From NCBI GenBank assembly GCA_002868945.1, contig PKTX01000068.1:1-64000 (forward strand): 64,000 nt of DNA, read 5' to 3'. Origin of the DNA: Desulfobulbaceae bacterium (lineage in GTDB: Bacteria; Desulfobacterota; Desulfobulbia; Desulfobulbales; SURF-16). Shown here piece after piece: positions 35,932 through 45,800 of this stretch; the stretch's first letter is position 1; the number at the start of each line of letters is the position of its first letter. Below the pieces are notes generated by a model. It was not told the DNA's origin. It searched no databases and saw nothing but the letters and a program-made list of their open reading frames with translations. Both the position numbers and the translations under genes were made by a program.

Positions 35932-36291
35932 TTACGGCAAGGCAGCAAATATCTCTGCCAATCTTTTTTCGGCGATGGGTTTTGCTTCAACACTTATGGC
36001 GCCCATACCCAGCACCTTTTCCTGGGATTTTGCCTGGATATCGGCGGTGACGATATGGACCCAGGAGTTCTGGTCAAAGTCGCGAATCAATTGCAGCGCT
36101 TCAAAGCCATCCATCTCCGGCATGGTGAGGTCCAGAAAAACAATGTCGGGACGGTGTTCTTTATAGAGGGCAACGGCCTCCAGGCCGTTGGCTCCCTGGA
36201 ATATTTCAGCAGACTCTTTAATGGCCGCGGGAATTCTCTTTAAAATGGTGAGCCGAGAGAGTTTGCTGTCATCGACGATGAGTATCTTCAT
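35932..36291 (-). CDS. Single-domain CheY-like response regulator
   Basis: The 119-residue protein is one receiver domain: acidic pair in ILIVDDSKLSR, phospho-Asp in VFLDLTMPEMDG, Thr in HIVTADIQ, Lys in VEAKPI. It has no output domain and must act by binding a partner. CheC, encoded next in the same direction, is the obvious phosphatase. Together with the diguanylate cyclase they form a three-gene leftward set. Confidence 0.88.
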   Translation of the reverse strand: MKILIVDDSKLSRLTILKRIPAAIKESAEIFQGANGLEAVALYKEHRPDIVFLDLTMPEMDGFEALQLIRDFDQNSWVHIVTADIQAKSQEKVLGMGAISVEAKPIAEKRLAEIFAALP

Positions 36292-36466
36292 GGGCGGTAA
36301 CTCATGGATATGCTTTCAACAAAGTAATGATTTCTGGTGTTTTCAATCTTAGCAGGTAATGGTTGAAAAATGAACATGAAACCGAGCAGTACGCAATAAA
36401 ATCACGCAGCTGTCCGGTCCTGTTTGACAGGGGTACGGCCCGTCTTCCCAACTCTGAAAATATCCT

Positions 36467-37117
36467 CTAAAAAGGGGGAGGGGATGAGAAAAAAGAACGC
36501 CTGCCGGTGACCGGATGAAAAAAGGTGATTTCCGTGGCATGCAGCATGAGCTGGTCGCCCTCCCGACCTTGCCCGTAGAGGGGATCGCCGATGATGGGGC
36601 GCCCGAGACCAAGGGGATGGGCGGCATGGACGCGTAACTGATGGGTGCGGCCGGTGATCGGGGTAAACTCCACCCGGCTCCGTTGCTCGTCGGCCCGGAG
36701 AAGACGCCATTTGGTAATACCTGTTTTGCCCTGGTGCGGGTCATAGATCTGGCGGGGCCGGTTGTCCGGATCAAGGCGGAAGGCCAGGCGGATTTCACCG
36801 CTTGTTTGGCTGACGGGCCCGGCCAGCAGCGCCATATATTTTTTGACCACCAGGCGCTCGGCAAATTGGCGGGAGAGGGCGGCATGGGCATGCCTGGTCA
36901 GGGCCAGCACCATGAGGCCGGAGGTGGCCATGTCCAGGCGATGCACGGCCGGCTGGTCGAGGCAGGGTGACACAAGGGCCTTAAGCCGATTGACCACGCA
37001 GTCCTGTTTGTCCGGGCCGCGGCCGGGCACGGCCAGGAGGCCGCCCGGCTTGTTGATGACCACAAGGTGTGGATCGTGGTGGATGATGTCAAGGTGTGGG
37101 GCAGGTGGCTTGGTCAT
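36467..37117 (-). CDS. RluA-family pseudouridine synthase (catalytic part)
   Basis: The 216-residue protein is a compact RluA-type synthase with the catalytic motif AVHRLDMATSG (Asp in HRLD) near residue 61, LVVINKPGGLLAVPGR before it and PITGRTHQLRVH after it. It converts uridine to pseudouridine in rRNA or tRNA; the closest type targets 23S rRNA 746 and tRNA 32. It lacks an S4 domain. ATG 37117 overlaps the stop of the preceding gene by four bases (ATGA), and that gene encodes the domain usually fused in front of this type. Confidence 0.85.
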   Translation of the reverse strand: MTKPPAPHLDIIHHDPHLVVINKPGGLLAVPGRGPDKQDCVVNRLKALVSPCLDQPAVHRLDMATSGLMVLALTRHAHAALSRQFAERLVVKKYMALLAGPVSQTSGEIRLAFRLDPDNRPRQIYDPHQGKTGITKWRLLRADEQRSRVEFTPITGRTHQLRVHAAHPLGLGRPIIGDPLYGQGREGDQLMLHATEITFFHPVTGRRSFFSSPPPF

Positions 37118-37920
37118 GGCTTGAGGCCGCAAAGGAGAAAGCCGAGGATGGGTCGGCACTTGGCTGTGCAGGATGGATAGAAGACGCCGTGCCGCCTGGT
37201 TTGTGAACGGTTTTCCCGGCCCAGGAAGAATTCGCTTATACCCAGGGGTCTGAGTTCGTGGCGGGCCGCATAGTTGAGGAGCTTGGGGGCACAACAGTCA
37301 CCGGTGCCGGTGGGCATGCCCCCCGGGCCGATGAAGGCCTCGGCAAGTGTGCTGGTCTGACCGCGGAAATTGGTGAGCCGGTAGAGGCCGTGCAGCCTCT
37401 TCATCAGCTGCTGCGATAAAAGCCGGCGCTCGGCCAGGAGATGGTGGCGCTGGGGGGCATCCTCGGCCAGCCGGGCGATATGGCGGCCAAGCTCTTTGAT
37501 ACGGGCCTCCTGCGGCTGGTTGACTTGATGCCACTGGCCAACGTCAAAGAGGGGCGGCACCCAACCTGCCACCTGCCATCTGCCGTTGTACTGGCCGGAA
37601 AAGGCGCGTAAGACACCGGTGGAGCCATCCCGGTCCTCATAGGTCAGGACGCCGAACATCTGGCCGCGGGCCGGCCCTGAGAGATGGTCAAGGACCAGTT
37701 CCGGATCAGCAGCATGGTCAGCACTTGCAAGATCTATACGGCCCTCTTTTTCTAGCCGGGCCAGCAGTTGGGCGGCATGTCGGATGCTGTCTGCCTGACC
37801 CAGGCCATGATGGCGGCCGCACCGGCGGCAGAAACCGGCGCACTCCTCCGGCGCACTCCTTGCGGCTGAGGAGGCGGCTGACGGCATGGCCACGCTATGA
37901 CGGCAAAGGCTAGGCGGCAT
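37114..37920 (-). CDS. N-terminal RluA-associated domain as a separate protein
   Basis: The 268-residue protein resembles, by recall, the N-terminal half of long RluA-type synthases: a cysteine knuckle (CAGFCRRCG) at the start, then GQMFGVLTYEDRDGSTGVLR, AFSGQYNG, a helical middle and a last part with GTGDCCAPKLLNYAARHEL, IGPGGMPTG and HGVFYPSCTAKC. In long forms the synthase follows in the same chain. Here it ends in TGA within the ATG of the synthase gene. ATG 37920 is used; an in-frame TTG at 37929 adds three residues. The function of the domain is not known; RNA binding is likely from the zinc-like cysteines. Confidence 0.65.
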   Translation of the reverse strand: MPPSLCRHSVAMPSAASSAARSAPEECAGFCRRCGRHHGLGQADSIRHAAQLLARLEKEGRIDLASADHAADPELVLDHLSGPARGQMFGVLTYEDRDGSTGVLRAFSGQYNGRWQVAGWVPPLFDVGQWHQVNQPQEARIKELGRHIARLAEDAPQRHHLLAERRLLSQQLMKRLHGLYRLTNFRGQTSTLAEAFIGPGGMPTGTGDCCAPKLLNYAARHELRPLGISEFFLGRENRSQTRRHGVFYPSCTAKCRPILGFLLCGLKP

Positions 37921-37955
37921 GGTCGGCAAGGGAAGATACCTGACTGGCGTTCATG

Positions 37956-39944
37956 TCAGGCGGCAGGGGCGGGCTGATTTGTTTGGTCGGCAAAGAGGAG
38001 GCTGATGGCCTTGCTGAGCTCTTCTACCTTGTAGGGCTTGGGGATGACCCCGCAGAAACCATACTCCTTAAAATTGGCCATAATAGGATCATTGGCATAG
38101 CCGCTGGAGGCCAGAGCCCTGATCTGCGGATCAATTTCTTTAAGGGCTGCCAATGTTTCCCTGCCCCCCATGCCTCCGGGAATGGTGAGATCCATGATGA
38201 CGCCAGTGTAGGGGGTGCCCGCCTTTCTGGCCTTGTCATACCTCTCCACGGCGGCATGGCCATCCTTGACGCTGTCCGCCTGGCAGCCGAGAAAGCTGAG
38301 CATCTCGCCGAGCACCTCAAGAATGATCTCCTCGTCATCCATGAGCAGGAGTCGGCCATGCTGTGCTGTGGTCTGCAGGGTGTGCTCCTCTTCAGGGACA
38401 ACGTCCTGGCTGGATGCCGGCAGGTGGATAGTGAAGGTTGTGCCGTGGTTCGGCTCCGACTCGACGCTGATATGGCCGCCATGGTTGGCGATAATGGAGT
38501 AGGTGATGGCCAGACCAAGACCGCTGCCCGTCTTTTTCTTGGAAAAATAGGGGTCGAAAATTTTGCCGATATCTTTCTTGCTGATGCCGTTACCCTGATC
38601 CTGAAAGATGATCTCGATATATTTGCCGGCCGGCAGGTTGAAGATATTGTCGTCGGCAATATCAACATTGGCGGCCTTGATGGTCAGGATGCCGCCCTCC
38701 GGCATGGCCTGGCCGGCATTAATGGCCAGATTCTGGGCCACTTGGCTGAGCTGGCCCTTGTCCGCCTCCACCGGCAACAGATTGTCCGCTAACTGATAGT
38801 GACATTTGATTTTGGAGCCGCGCAGGCTGAAGTCGGTGGCATCCTTGAGAATATCGCTAATAGTGGTGGTGGTCTTTATGGGCTCTCCACCCTTGGAGAA
38901 GGTGAGGAGCTGTTGGGTGAGATTCTGGGCAAGGAGAGAGGCCTTTTCCGTCCGTTCCAGGCGTTCGTAGGCCTTGTCCTCCGGATTGATATACATCTTG
39001 GCCAGGGAGATGTTGCCGATGATGGCCTGGAGCAGGTTGTTGAAATCATGGGCGATACCTCCGGCAAAAACCCCGACGGATTCGAGTTTGTGGGCCTTGA
39101 TCAGCTCCTCTTCCATCCGTTTTTTTTCGGTGATGTCGCGGAATATGCATTGGGTATAGAGGGGGGAGCCGTTTTCAAACTTGCAGATGGCATTGCCCTC
39201 GATAATCACCTTCTTGCCGTTTTTGTCGGCAAAAACCGTGTTGATGTAATGGGTCTTTTCCTCGGTGATAACCTTGCTGAAGGTGGTCCGGCAGTGCTCC
39301 AGGCAGTCCGGTGCAATGAGGTCGAAGATGGAGAGATCTTCGACCTCCTCCTCGCTGTAGCCGAAGGTGCGGCGCCAGGAGTCGTTGACATAGAGGAGCT
39401 TGCCGTCCGGGCGGATGAGCTGGATAAGGTCGTGGGCGTTTTCAAAGAGGGTGCGGTACCTCATCTCGCTTTCGCGCAGGGCCGCCTCGTTGCGGCTTCG
39501 TTCGCTGATGTCCCGGAAGAAGCCGGTCATGCGGACGGCCTTGCCGTCCTGGAAATGGGTGGTGCACTGGCCTTCGACTATGAGCTTGCGGCCGTTCTTG
39601 GTCACGAAAACGGTTTCGTTGCGGTCAATATTGTCCCCGGAAATAAGCTGCTGGAAGATGGCCCGGCAAGAGGCCCGGCACTCTTTGTCGACAATGTCCA
39701 GGAGCTTCAGTTCCTTGAGATCGGCGTCACTGTAGCCCAGGGCGTTTTTCCAGGCCTGGTTGACATAGAGGAAGGTGCCGTCCGGCTTGACGCTGTGGAT
39801 GAGTTCCCGGGCATGCTCAATCAGACACTGATATTTTTCAATATCCTCCTCCAGGGCCAAGATGGTCCGGATGCGGTTTGCCGCCTCTTTTTCCAGGAGC
39901 TGATTCTTCTTGAGCAGGTCTTGATAGCTGGGAGGAGTGGTCAT
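37956..39944 (-). CDS. Hybrid histidine kinase: PAS-PAS-HisKA-HATPase-receiver
   Basis: The 662-residue cytosolic kinase begins with a coiled coil, then two PAS domains (about residues 38-155 and 160-280) that are similar to each other, both followed by PAC-like ends (FRDISE, FRDITEKK). HisKA has GGIAHDFNNLLQAIIGNI, HATPase_c has NLAINAGQAMPEGG and GSGLGLAITYSI, and a C-terminal receiver has LLLMDDEE and GVIMDLTIPGG. No membrane helix is seen. The histidine box AHDFNNLL is typical of hybrid kinases that pass phosphate to their own receiver. No separate target regulator lies beside it. Confidence 0.92.
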   Translation of the reverse strand: MTTPPSYQDLLKKNQLLEKEAANRIRTILALEEDIEKYQCLIEHARELIHSVKPDGTFLYVNQAWKNALGYSDADLKELKLLDIVDKECRASCRAIFQQLISGDNIDRNETVFVTKNGRKLIVEGQCTTHFQDGKAVRMTGFFRDISERSRNEAALRESEMRYRTLFENAHDLIQLIRPDGKLLYVNDSWRRTFGYSEEEVEDLSIFDLIAPDCLEHCRTTFSKVITEEKTHYINTVFADKNGKKVIIEGNAICKFENGSPLYTQCIFRDITEKKRMEEELIKAHKLESVGVFAGGIAHDFNNLLQAIIGNISLAKMYINPEDKAYERLERTEKASLLAQNLTQQLLTFSKGGEPIKTTTTISDILKDATDFSLRGSKIKCHYQLADNLLPVEADKGQLSQVAQNLAINAGQAMPEGGILTIKAANVDIADDNIFNLPAGKYIEIIFQDQGNGISKKDIGKIFDPYFSKKKTGSGLGLAITYSIIANHGGHISVESEPNHGTTFTIHLPASSQDVVPEEEHTLQTTAQHGRLLLMDDEEIILEVLGEMLSFLGCQADSVKDGHAAVERYDKARKAGTPYTGVIMDLTIPGGMGGRETLAALKEIDPQIRALASSGYANDPIMANFKEYGFCGVIPKPYKVEELSKAISLLFADQTNQPAPAA

Positions 39945-40000
39945 AAATTATTCGCGTGCCAGAGGCAACCTTGACGGCGGCGCTGAAACTCTTTTTCTCC

Positions 40001-40132
40001 TGCGTCGTGGCGGCATCTCGGGTGCTTGATCGTACAATATGTACGCTGTCGCGCCCTCGACACCTCTACTCCGAGGATATCAAAGTTTTTGCTGAGCCGT
40101 CTCAAGCGGTACAATGGACTTTTTGCCGGTCC
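40001..40132. repeat. Dispersed intergenic repeat, copy 2
   Basis: It pairs with the copy at 25,943: shared start gtggcggcatctcggg, shared tacgctgtcgcgcc and shared end. Its terminal hairpin is TGGAC...GTCCA with the TTTTTGC loop. It has an extra gatcgtacaatatgtac palindrome in the middle. It lies in the 351-bp gap between the hybrid kinase gene and kbl; the remaining part of the gap has no recognisable gene or RNA. Confidence 0.75.
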
Positions 40133-40295
40133 ATCAACCTTGGGAAGTAAGGGAAATTTTAACGGAATATCACGAAAAACATCACACTTGACAGTGTAGA
40201 TGTTCGCCCTGTTTTTTCAAGGTTTTTTTTGGGTGGCGGTTGCCTTGCCGCTGCGCCCCGCCAGGCTGGCATGGGCGGCGGTTTTCAAGGTACTG

Positions 40296-41522
40296 CTACG
40301 AACCGGCCTCGGCAAATTCCTGCAGGACGTCAAGAAGAAAATCGATATCTTGTTGTGCATGGGCCGCCGACACCTGCAGGCGGATCTCATCGGCGCCGCG
40401 CGGTACCACCGGGTAGCTCAGTGGCGTCACCAGTATGTTCTTGGCAAAGAGAAAGTCGGCCAGCCGGCGATTGCGGCCGGTGTCGCCGGTGACCACCGGC
40501 ACAATGGGGTGGTCACTTTCGATAATCTGAAAGCCCAGCTCGATAAGCCCCTGTTCCAGGTGTCTGGTCAGGCGGCGCAGGGTGCCGAGGCGCGCCGCAC
40601 CCTCAGGCCCTGCCACCAGCTCGACGCTGCAGCGGGCCGCGGCTGCCTCGGCCGGTGTGATCGGGTTGGAGTAGATATAACAGGCGGCGCTCTCGCGCAG
40701 ATAACCAATCAGTTCGGCCGCACCGGTGACGTAGCCGCCGTTGACGCCAAAGGCCTTGCCCAGGGTGCCGATGACAAGATCCACCCGGCTCCGGCAAAAC
40801 TCCTCGCAGCCGCGGCCGGTCGCGCCGAAGACGCCGACACCGTGCGAATCGTCGATAATGGTCAGGATGCCCTCGGCAAAGTCCTGGCCATACCTGTCGC
40901 GCAGGGAGGTGATGGCGGCCAGGGGGGCATGGTCGCCGCGCATGCTGAAAATGCCGTCACTGACAATGAGCACACGCCGCACCTGGCCCTGACATTCGGT
41001 AATACATTTTTCCAGCTCCGCCATGTCGAGATGGCCATAGATCTTTTTGACCGCCGGTGTGGCCAGGCGCAGGCCGTTAATGATCGAGTTGTGGTTGAGT
41101 TCGTCGCTGATCACCGCGGTTTCCGGCGTAATCAGTGGGGCCAGCACCCCCAGCACCGCGGCATAGGCCGAGCTGAAGATCATGGCCGCCGGCCGCTCAT
41201 GGAAACGGGCCAGCTCACTCTCAAGATCGATATGGGGCTGCATGGTGCCGCTGATAAAGCGCACCGCGCCGTGGCCGACACCGTAACGGGCCACTGCCTC
41301 TTCGGCAGCCTTGGCAGGCGCAGGATGCTGGTCCAGGCCAAGATAGGAGTTGCTGTTCATGCGCAGGTAGGGGGTCTGGCCCTGGCCGGCCAGAAGAACG
41401 CGAGGGCCAAGGCCGTCTTTGCCCGGCACGATGGCGCTGATCACCCGCTCCTGCCCTTTGAGAATCCCTTGGCGGCGGTGCTCTTCAAGATCGGCGGCCA
41501 GTACCTGGTGCAGCGTGTTCAT
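40296..41522 (-). CDS. kbl: Glycine C-acetyltransferase (2-amino-3-ketobutyrate CoA ligase)
   Basis: The 408-residue protein is a fold-type I PLP enzyme of the alpha-oxoamine synthase group: YGVGHGAVRFISGTM, FSSAYAAVLGVL, DDSHGVGVFGATGRG, and the PLP lysine in VIGTLGKAFGVNGGY. The same group includes BioF and HemA; the kbl call rests on the coupled epimerase-type threonine dehydrogenase. It splits 2-amino-3-oxobutanoate with CoA to glycine and acetyl-CoA. ATG 41522 overlaps the dehydrogenase stop (ATGA). Confidence 0.85.
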   Translation of the reverse strand: MNTLHQVLAADLEEHRRQGILKGQERVISAIVPGKDGLGPRVLLAGQGQTPYLRMNSNSYLGLDQHPAPAKAAEEAVARYGVGHGAVRFISGTMQPHIDLESELARFHERPAAMIFSSAYAAVLGVLAPLITPETAVISDELNHNSIINGLRLATPAVKKIYGHLDMAELEKCITECQGQVRRVLIVSDGIFSMRGDHAPLAAITSLRDRYGQDFAEGILTIIDDSHGVGVFGATGRGCEEFCRSRVDLVIGTLGKAFGVNGGYVTGAAELIGYLRESAACYIYSNPITPAEAAAARCSVELVAGPEGAARLGTLRRLTRHLEQGLIELGFQIIESDHPIVPVVTGDTGRNRRLADFLFAKNILVTPLSYPVVPRGADEIRLQVSAAHAQQDIDFLLDVLQEFAEAGS

Positions 41523-42484
41523 GGCGTTTTTCTCCCTGTCGTGTCCGTGGCCAGGGCGGCCAGCATATCGGTCACCATGGCGGTCAGATCGTAGTGTGGC
41601 TGCCACTCCCATTCGCGGCGGGCCACCGAGTCGTCCATGCTGTGCGGCCAGCTATCGGCAATGGCCTGGCGAACCGGATCGATGTTGTAGCTGATGGTAA
41701 AGCCGGGCACCTCTTTGTGGATGGCACGGGCCAGCTCGGCCGGCGTGAAGTTCATGGCCGTGACATTGTAGGCGTTGCGTTGCGTGAGACGATCGGCATC
41801 CGCCTCCATCAGGGAGATGGCGGCGCGGATGGCGTCCGGCATATACATCATATCCAGCCGGCTGTCTGGCCCGAGAAAGCAGCAATAGGGCTGGCCGGCC
41901 ACGGCCGCATGGAAGATTTCCACGGCATAGTCGGTGGTGCCGCCGCCCGGCGCTGTCAGGGCTGAGATCAGGCCCGGAAAGCGGACGCCCCGGCAATCAA
42001 CCCCGAAACGCTGGTAATAATAGGCGCAGAGTAGTTCACCGCTTAGTTTACTGATGCCGTAGATGGTGGTTGGATGCTGGAGGGTGACCTGGGGGGTGTG
42101 GTCGGGCGGCGTAGTGGGGCCAAAGGCGCCGATGGAGCTGGGAAAAAACAGGGCGCAGCCCTGCTGGCGACACACCTCCAGGACATTGAGCAGACCGCCC
42201 ATGTTGACCTGCCAGGCCAGCTGCGGCTTGGCCTCGGCCACGGCCGACAGCAAAGCGGCCAGGTGATAGATGGTATCGATGTGAAAGTCGGCCACCACCT
42301 GGGCCAGGGCCGCCTGGTCGGTGACATCAAGATAGACAAAGGGGCCTGACTCTTTCATGGCCGTATTCGGCAGGCGCTTGCGGCCCGAGGCCACCACCTG
42401 ATCGCCGCCATATCTGGCCCGCAGGGCCAGGGTCAGCTCCGAGCCGATCTGGCCGGTGGCCCCGGTGATAAGTATGCGTTGCAT
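41519..42484 (-). CDS. NAD-dependent epimerase-type L-threonine 3-dehydrogenase
   Basis: The 321-residue protein is an extended SDR: NAD loop ILITGATGQIGSEL, catalytic YGISKLSGE (YxxxK), SSIGAF before it. The stretch LTAPGGGTTDYAVEIFHAA and LDMMYMPDAIRA matches the epimerase-type threonine dehydrogenases rather than sugar epimerases. It oxidises L-threonine to 2-amino-3-oxobutanoate, the substrate of the Kbl enzyme encoded next. AAGGAGG five bases before ATG 42484 is an ideal ribosome site. A sigma-70-type promoter lies close upstream. Confidence 0.85.
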   Translation of the reverse strand: MQRILITGATGQIGSELTLALRARYGGDQVVASGRKRLPNTAMKESGPFVYLDVTDQAALAQVVADFHIDTIYHLAALLSAVAEAKPQLAWQVNMGGLLNVLEVCRQQGCALFFPSSIGAFGPTTPPDHTPQVTLQHPTTIYGISKLSGELLCAYYYQRFGVDCRGVRFPGLISALTAPGGGTTDYAVEIFHAAVAGQPYCCFLGPDSRLDMMYMPDAIRAAISLMEADADRLTQRNAYNVTAMNFTPAELARAIHKEVPGFTISYNIDPVRQAIADSWPHSMDDSVARREWEWQPHYDLTAMVTDMLAALATDTTGRKTP

Positions 42485-42506
42485 TCTGCCTCCTTGTCTT
42501 CTCCAA

Positions 42507-42536
42507 AGTATGCCCGGCCACAGGAGCGCCTGTCAA
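42507..42536 (-). promoter_or_regulatory. Sigma-70-type promoter for the threonine operon
   Basis: On the minus strand TTGACA (42536-42531) and CATACT (42512-42507) are 18 bases apart. Transcription would begin about 15-20 bases before the start codon region, giving a very short leader that still contains the AAGGAGG site. Confidence 0.55.
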
Positions 42537-42758
42537 ATCCCTTTGCCGGGATGGGTGGAGGTCAATAAACTTAAACGGAAATATCAAAGGTGGGCAAAAG
42601 GTAACCAAATTCATATTTGGATTTTTGTGAAAGATTTTTTTGTTTCTGTTTTTGTTAGGTTTTTTCACTCTCTCACCTTAGGGAGACAGCTGGTGGGGTA
42701 TGAGGGAATGTTTGGGTGTTTTGTTGTTTTTTCATGAAATTGGGAGGTTGGAAATGTC

Positions 42759-42787
42759 TTGACTTGGGAACGCAAGTGGGCTAAAAA
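42759..42787 (+). promoter_or_regulatory. Possible promoter for the giant gene
   Basis: TTGACT (42759-42764) and TAAAAA (42782-42787) are 17 bases apart, with a leader of about 65 bases before ATG 42860. The region from 42,541 to 42,758 is AT-rich with no gene. Confidence 0.4.
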
Positions 42788-42859
42788 CGATTCTGTTTAT
42801 ATTTTTTGTCAGGGTGTGCCGGTTTAGATGGAGCAATTCGGTTAAACGTTGGGGGGTAC

Positions 42860-45800
42860 ATGGGCTCGATTTCGCGGGGTGAATTCCGGTGGATTGCCAA
42901 GCTGTTTTACATTTTGTTCATAGTGACTTTCTGTTCGTATGGATCGGCACAGGCAGATTTTATAGCGCAGACAATTGACCAGCAGGGCAGTGTAACTGTC
43001 ATGCAGGTGACAGGTGATTACTCGGCTGATCTTTCTAATGGTTCTCCTAATCCCCTCCCTCGCCAGGAAATTGCCAAAGAGTTCTATAAAACCCATGCTG
43101 ATGACTATGATTTCCTGGTCATCTTTTCTAATTTCGATTTCCAGATGCCCGCCCTTGAGGCAGCGGCGTTTTATCTTGGCGTAAAAAACGACACGCACGG
43201 CATCGGGCAGGATCTTTTTGACCATTCCGGTTCTTTCGGCAGTGCGGGTAGATTGCAAGGAACTATTGATATGGGCAACGTGGCCAGCCTGGCCACTGAC
43301 CCCTTATCTCCCGAATTTTCATTAACCCTTGGCCTTTTAAGCCATGAACTTTTGCACCGGTGGGCAGCACGATCTTCTTTTCAAAGATTAGATGGCGTCA
43401 TCAGTTCTGATCTGTTGGGAATGGGTGGAAATCACTGGAGCTTTTTGCTTGATACAGCCGGTTCACTCCAATACGGCAATCGCTGGGTAGACAATGGTGA
43501 TGGCACCTTTACATCCCTGCCTGGCCGAAAGTATTTCAGCCCGATTGATCTCTATCTCATGGGCCTGCTGGAGAAGTCCCAGGTCCCCCCCATGCTTTTG
43601 ATCGACAATAAAGAAGTCGATCCGGCACAGCTTACTAAAAGCGGGGTGACAATCAGTGGGCAGGCAAGCTATGTAACAATCGATGATATCATCGCTGCTG
43701 ATGGTGAACGGATACCTGGTTATACCGATTCCCAGAAGGATTTTAACATCGGCTGCATTCTGGTAACCCAGCCAGGTACCTACACGGGATCAGAGCTGCA
43801 GGGGATTAACAACCTTGCCAATGCCTGGCCTGTCTGGTTCTCTAGCCTGACGGGTGGAGTGGGTAAAATAGCACTGAATGCAGAGGCACTTGACACCTTA
43901 CCGTCTAACCCAGGAATAGTGGAACCTGTGGTTGATCCACGCAGTGCACCACCGGAAGTTCAGGATGGCGTTGCCTGGCTCCAGAATCATCAGCTTGCGG
44001 ATGGCTCGTGGCAAGACGCCAGCCGCACCATGGGCAGAGACACTGCCGAAGCAGTTGCCGCTCTTGCCAACTTTACCACTGCCACTACTCATGTTGCAGA
44101 CGGCATCCAATGGCTCACCAATCATGAGCCGTTTCATCTTGATTTTATTGCCAGAAAAATTGAGGTTATGGCCCTTACCGGCAATGATGCTTCTGTCTGG
44201 CTCTCCGAGCTGGTTGGTCGCCAAAACCCTGATGGTGGCTGGGGTAGTCAGCGGAACTATCTCAGCAACCCTTCCGATACCGGCTTGGCACTGCGCGCCT
44301 TGTCCGGGGCCAATTTTTCAGACGAACAAACGGTTGGCAGGGCAGTTTCCTATCTTCTGGGAAATCAGCATGCAGATGGCGGTTGGGGTAATAACGACCA
44401 AGGTTCCATGGTGGAAACCACGGTCAATGTGTTGATGGCCTTTGAAAAATATCTGGATCTTTACGATGTCAGCGCAGCCCGTCAAGCTGCTGTGGACTGG
44501 TTGCTGACCAAGCAGAATGAAGATGGTGGTTTCGGCAACAGTCCCAGTACCATTTATAATACGGCTGCCGCCCTGATGGCGTTAAAAGAGCTGGGGATCA
44601 GCGGTGAGGCACCTGATAAGGCCTTGGCCTACATCCTTGAAAGACAGACCGCCACCGGTAGCTGGGCAGAAAGTCCGTATCAGACTGCCATGGCCATCGA
44701 GGCCATTTGGCACAGTACCCAAGAGCCAGACCTGGTAATCCCCAACGATGCAATAACTTTAAGCCCGGCGATCATTAGCCAGATCCCAAGCACCTTGACC
44801 CTGACTGCCAGCCTCTGGAATATTGGTTTAACTGATGTGGCGGATGTCAAGGTGGCACTCTATGCCGACGTGATAGCTGACTCTGCCAAGTTGAGCGAGC
44901 AGGTTGTCAGCATTGCCGGTCAATCTACCGTGCCCCTTAGCTTTGCCGTTGAGGTTGATGATGGCGAAGCCCATCGCTATTACCTGGTGGTGGATCCTGA
45001 TGATGCGGTGGAGGAGTCCAGCGAATCAAATAACACAGTTTTAAAAACCATCTATCCCGATGCCACCTATGATTTTGAGCTTACCTCAGCTGGTCTGACA
45101 GTTTCACCCGTCACTGTTGACTTCCTTCAGGACGTGACTATTTCTGCTACAGTAAAAAACAGCGGTACTCGTAGTGCGTATAGTGTGCCTGTGCGCTACT
45201 CAGCCATTACCCCAAGCGGCCAGATTGATATTGCAACTGTAACGGTTGATGTTCCTGCCGGTTCTTCAGCTACTAAAGAGGTGACCTGGCGAGCTGACCA
45301 AGTTGGCAGCGATATGGATGTCGTGGTTTCTGTCGATCCTGATAATAGCCTCCTTGAACTTGACGAAAGTAATAACTCTGGAACAAGCAAAGTCACGGTT
45401 AATGCTGCTACAGATCCGAACTTGACGGTTAACCATCAGGATATTCTTATTACACCTAGCCCTGCCTCTCAGGGTGACAATGCTATCATCACAGCCCTCA
45501 TCAAGAACCAGGGTTTTTCAACGGCCAACAATATCACCGTTGAGTTTTATGTTGGTGTGCCGGGAGTTGACGGAGTGTTACTTGGTCGCCAAGTTATTCC
45601 AAGCTTGAACGCTGCCGAGAGCACTACTGTTGGTATTGACTGGCAGAATATACCAGCACCTGGCGAAAAGGTAATTACGGTGGTGGTTGATCCTGCCAAC
45701 ACCATTCAGGAAATTGCTGAGGATGACAACAGTAGTTTTGTGACCTTACCCATTCTTAATTTACCTGACTTTGCCGTTCATACAGGATCTATCTCTTTTC

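Noticed and set aside
42740-42859. A cyclic di-GMP (GEMM) riboswitch in the giant gene leader, from gaacgcaa and gctaaaaac phrases.
   Set aside because: The upstream GGCAAACC part and the paired stems of the GEMM fold are missing, so the likeness is only local.
42806-42859. Start of the giant gene at TTG 42806.
   Set aside because: ATG 42860 has a purine-rich site just before it and opens the signal peptide; the upstream 18 residues have no role.
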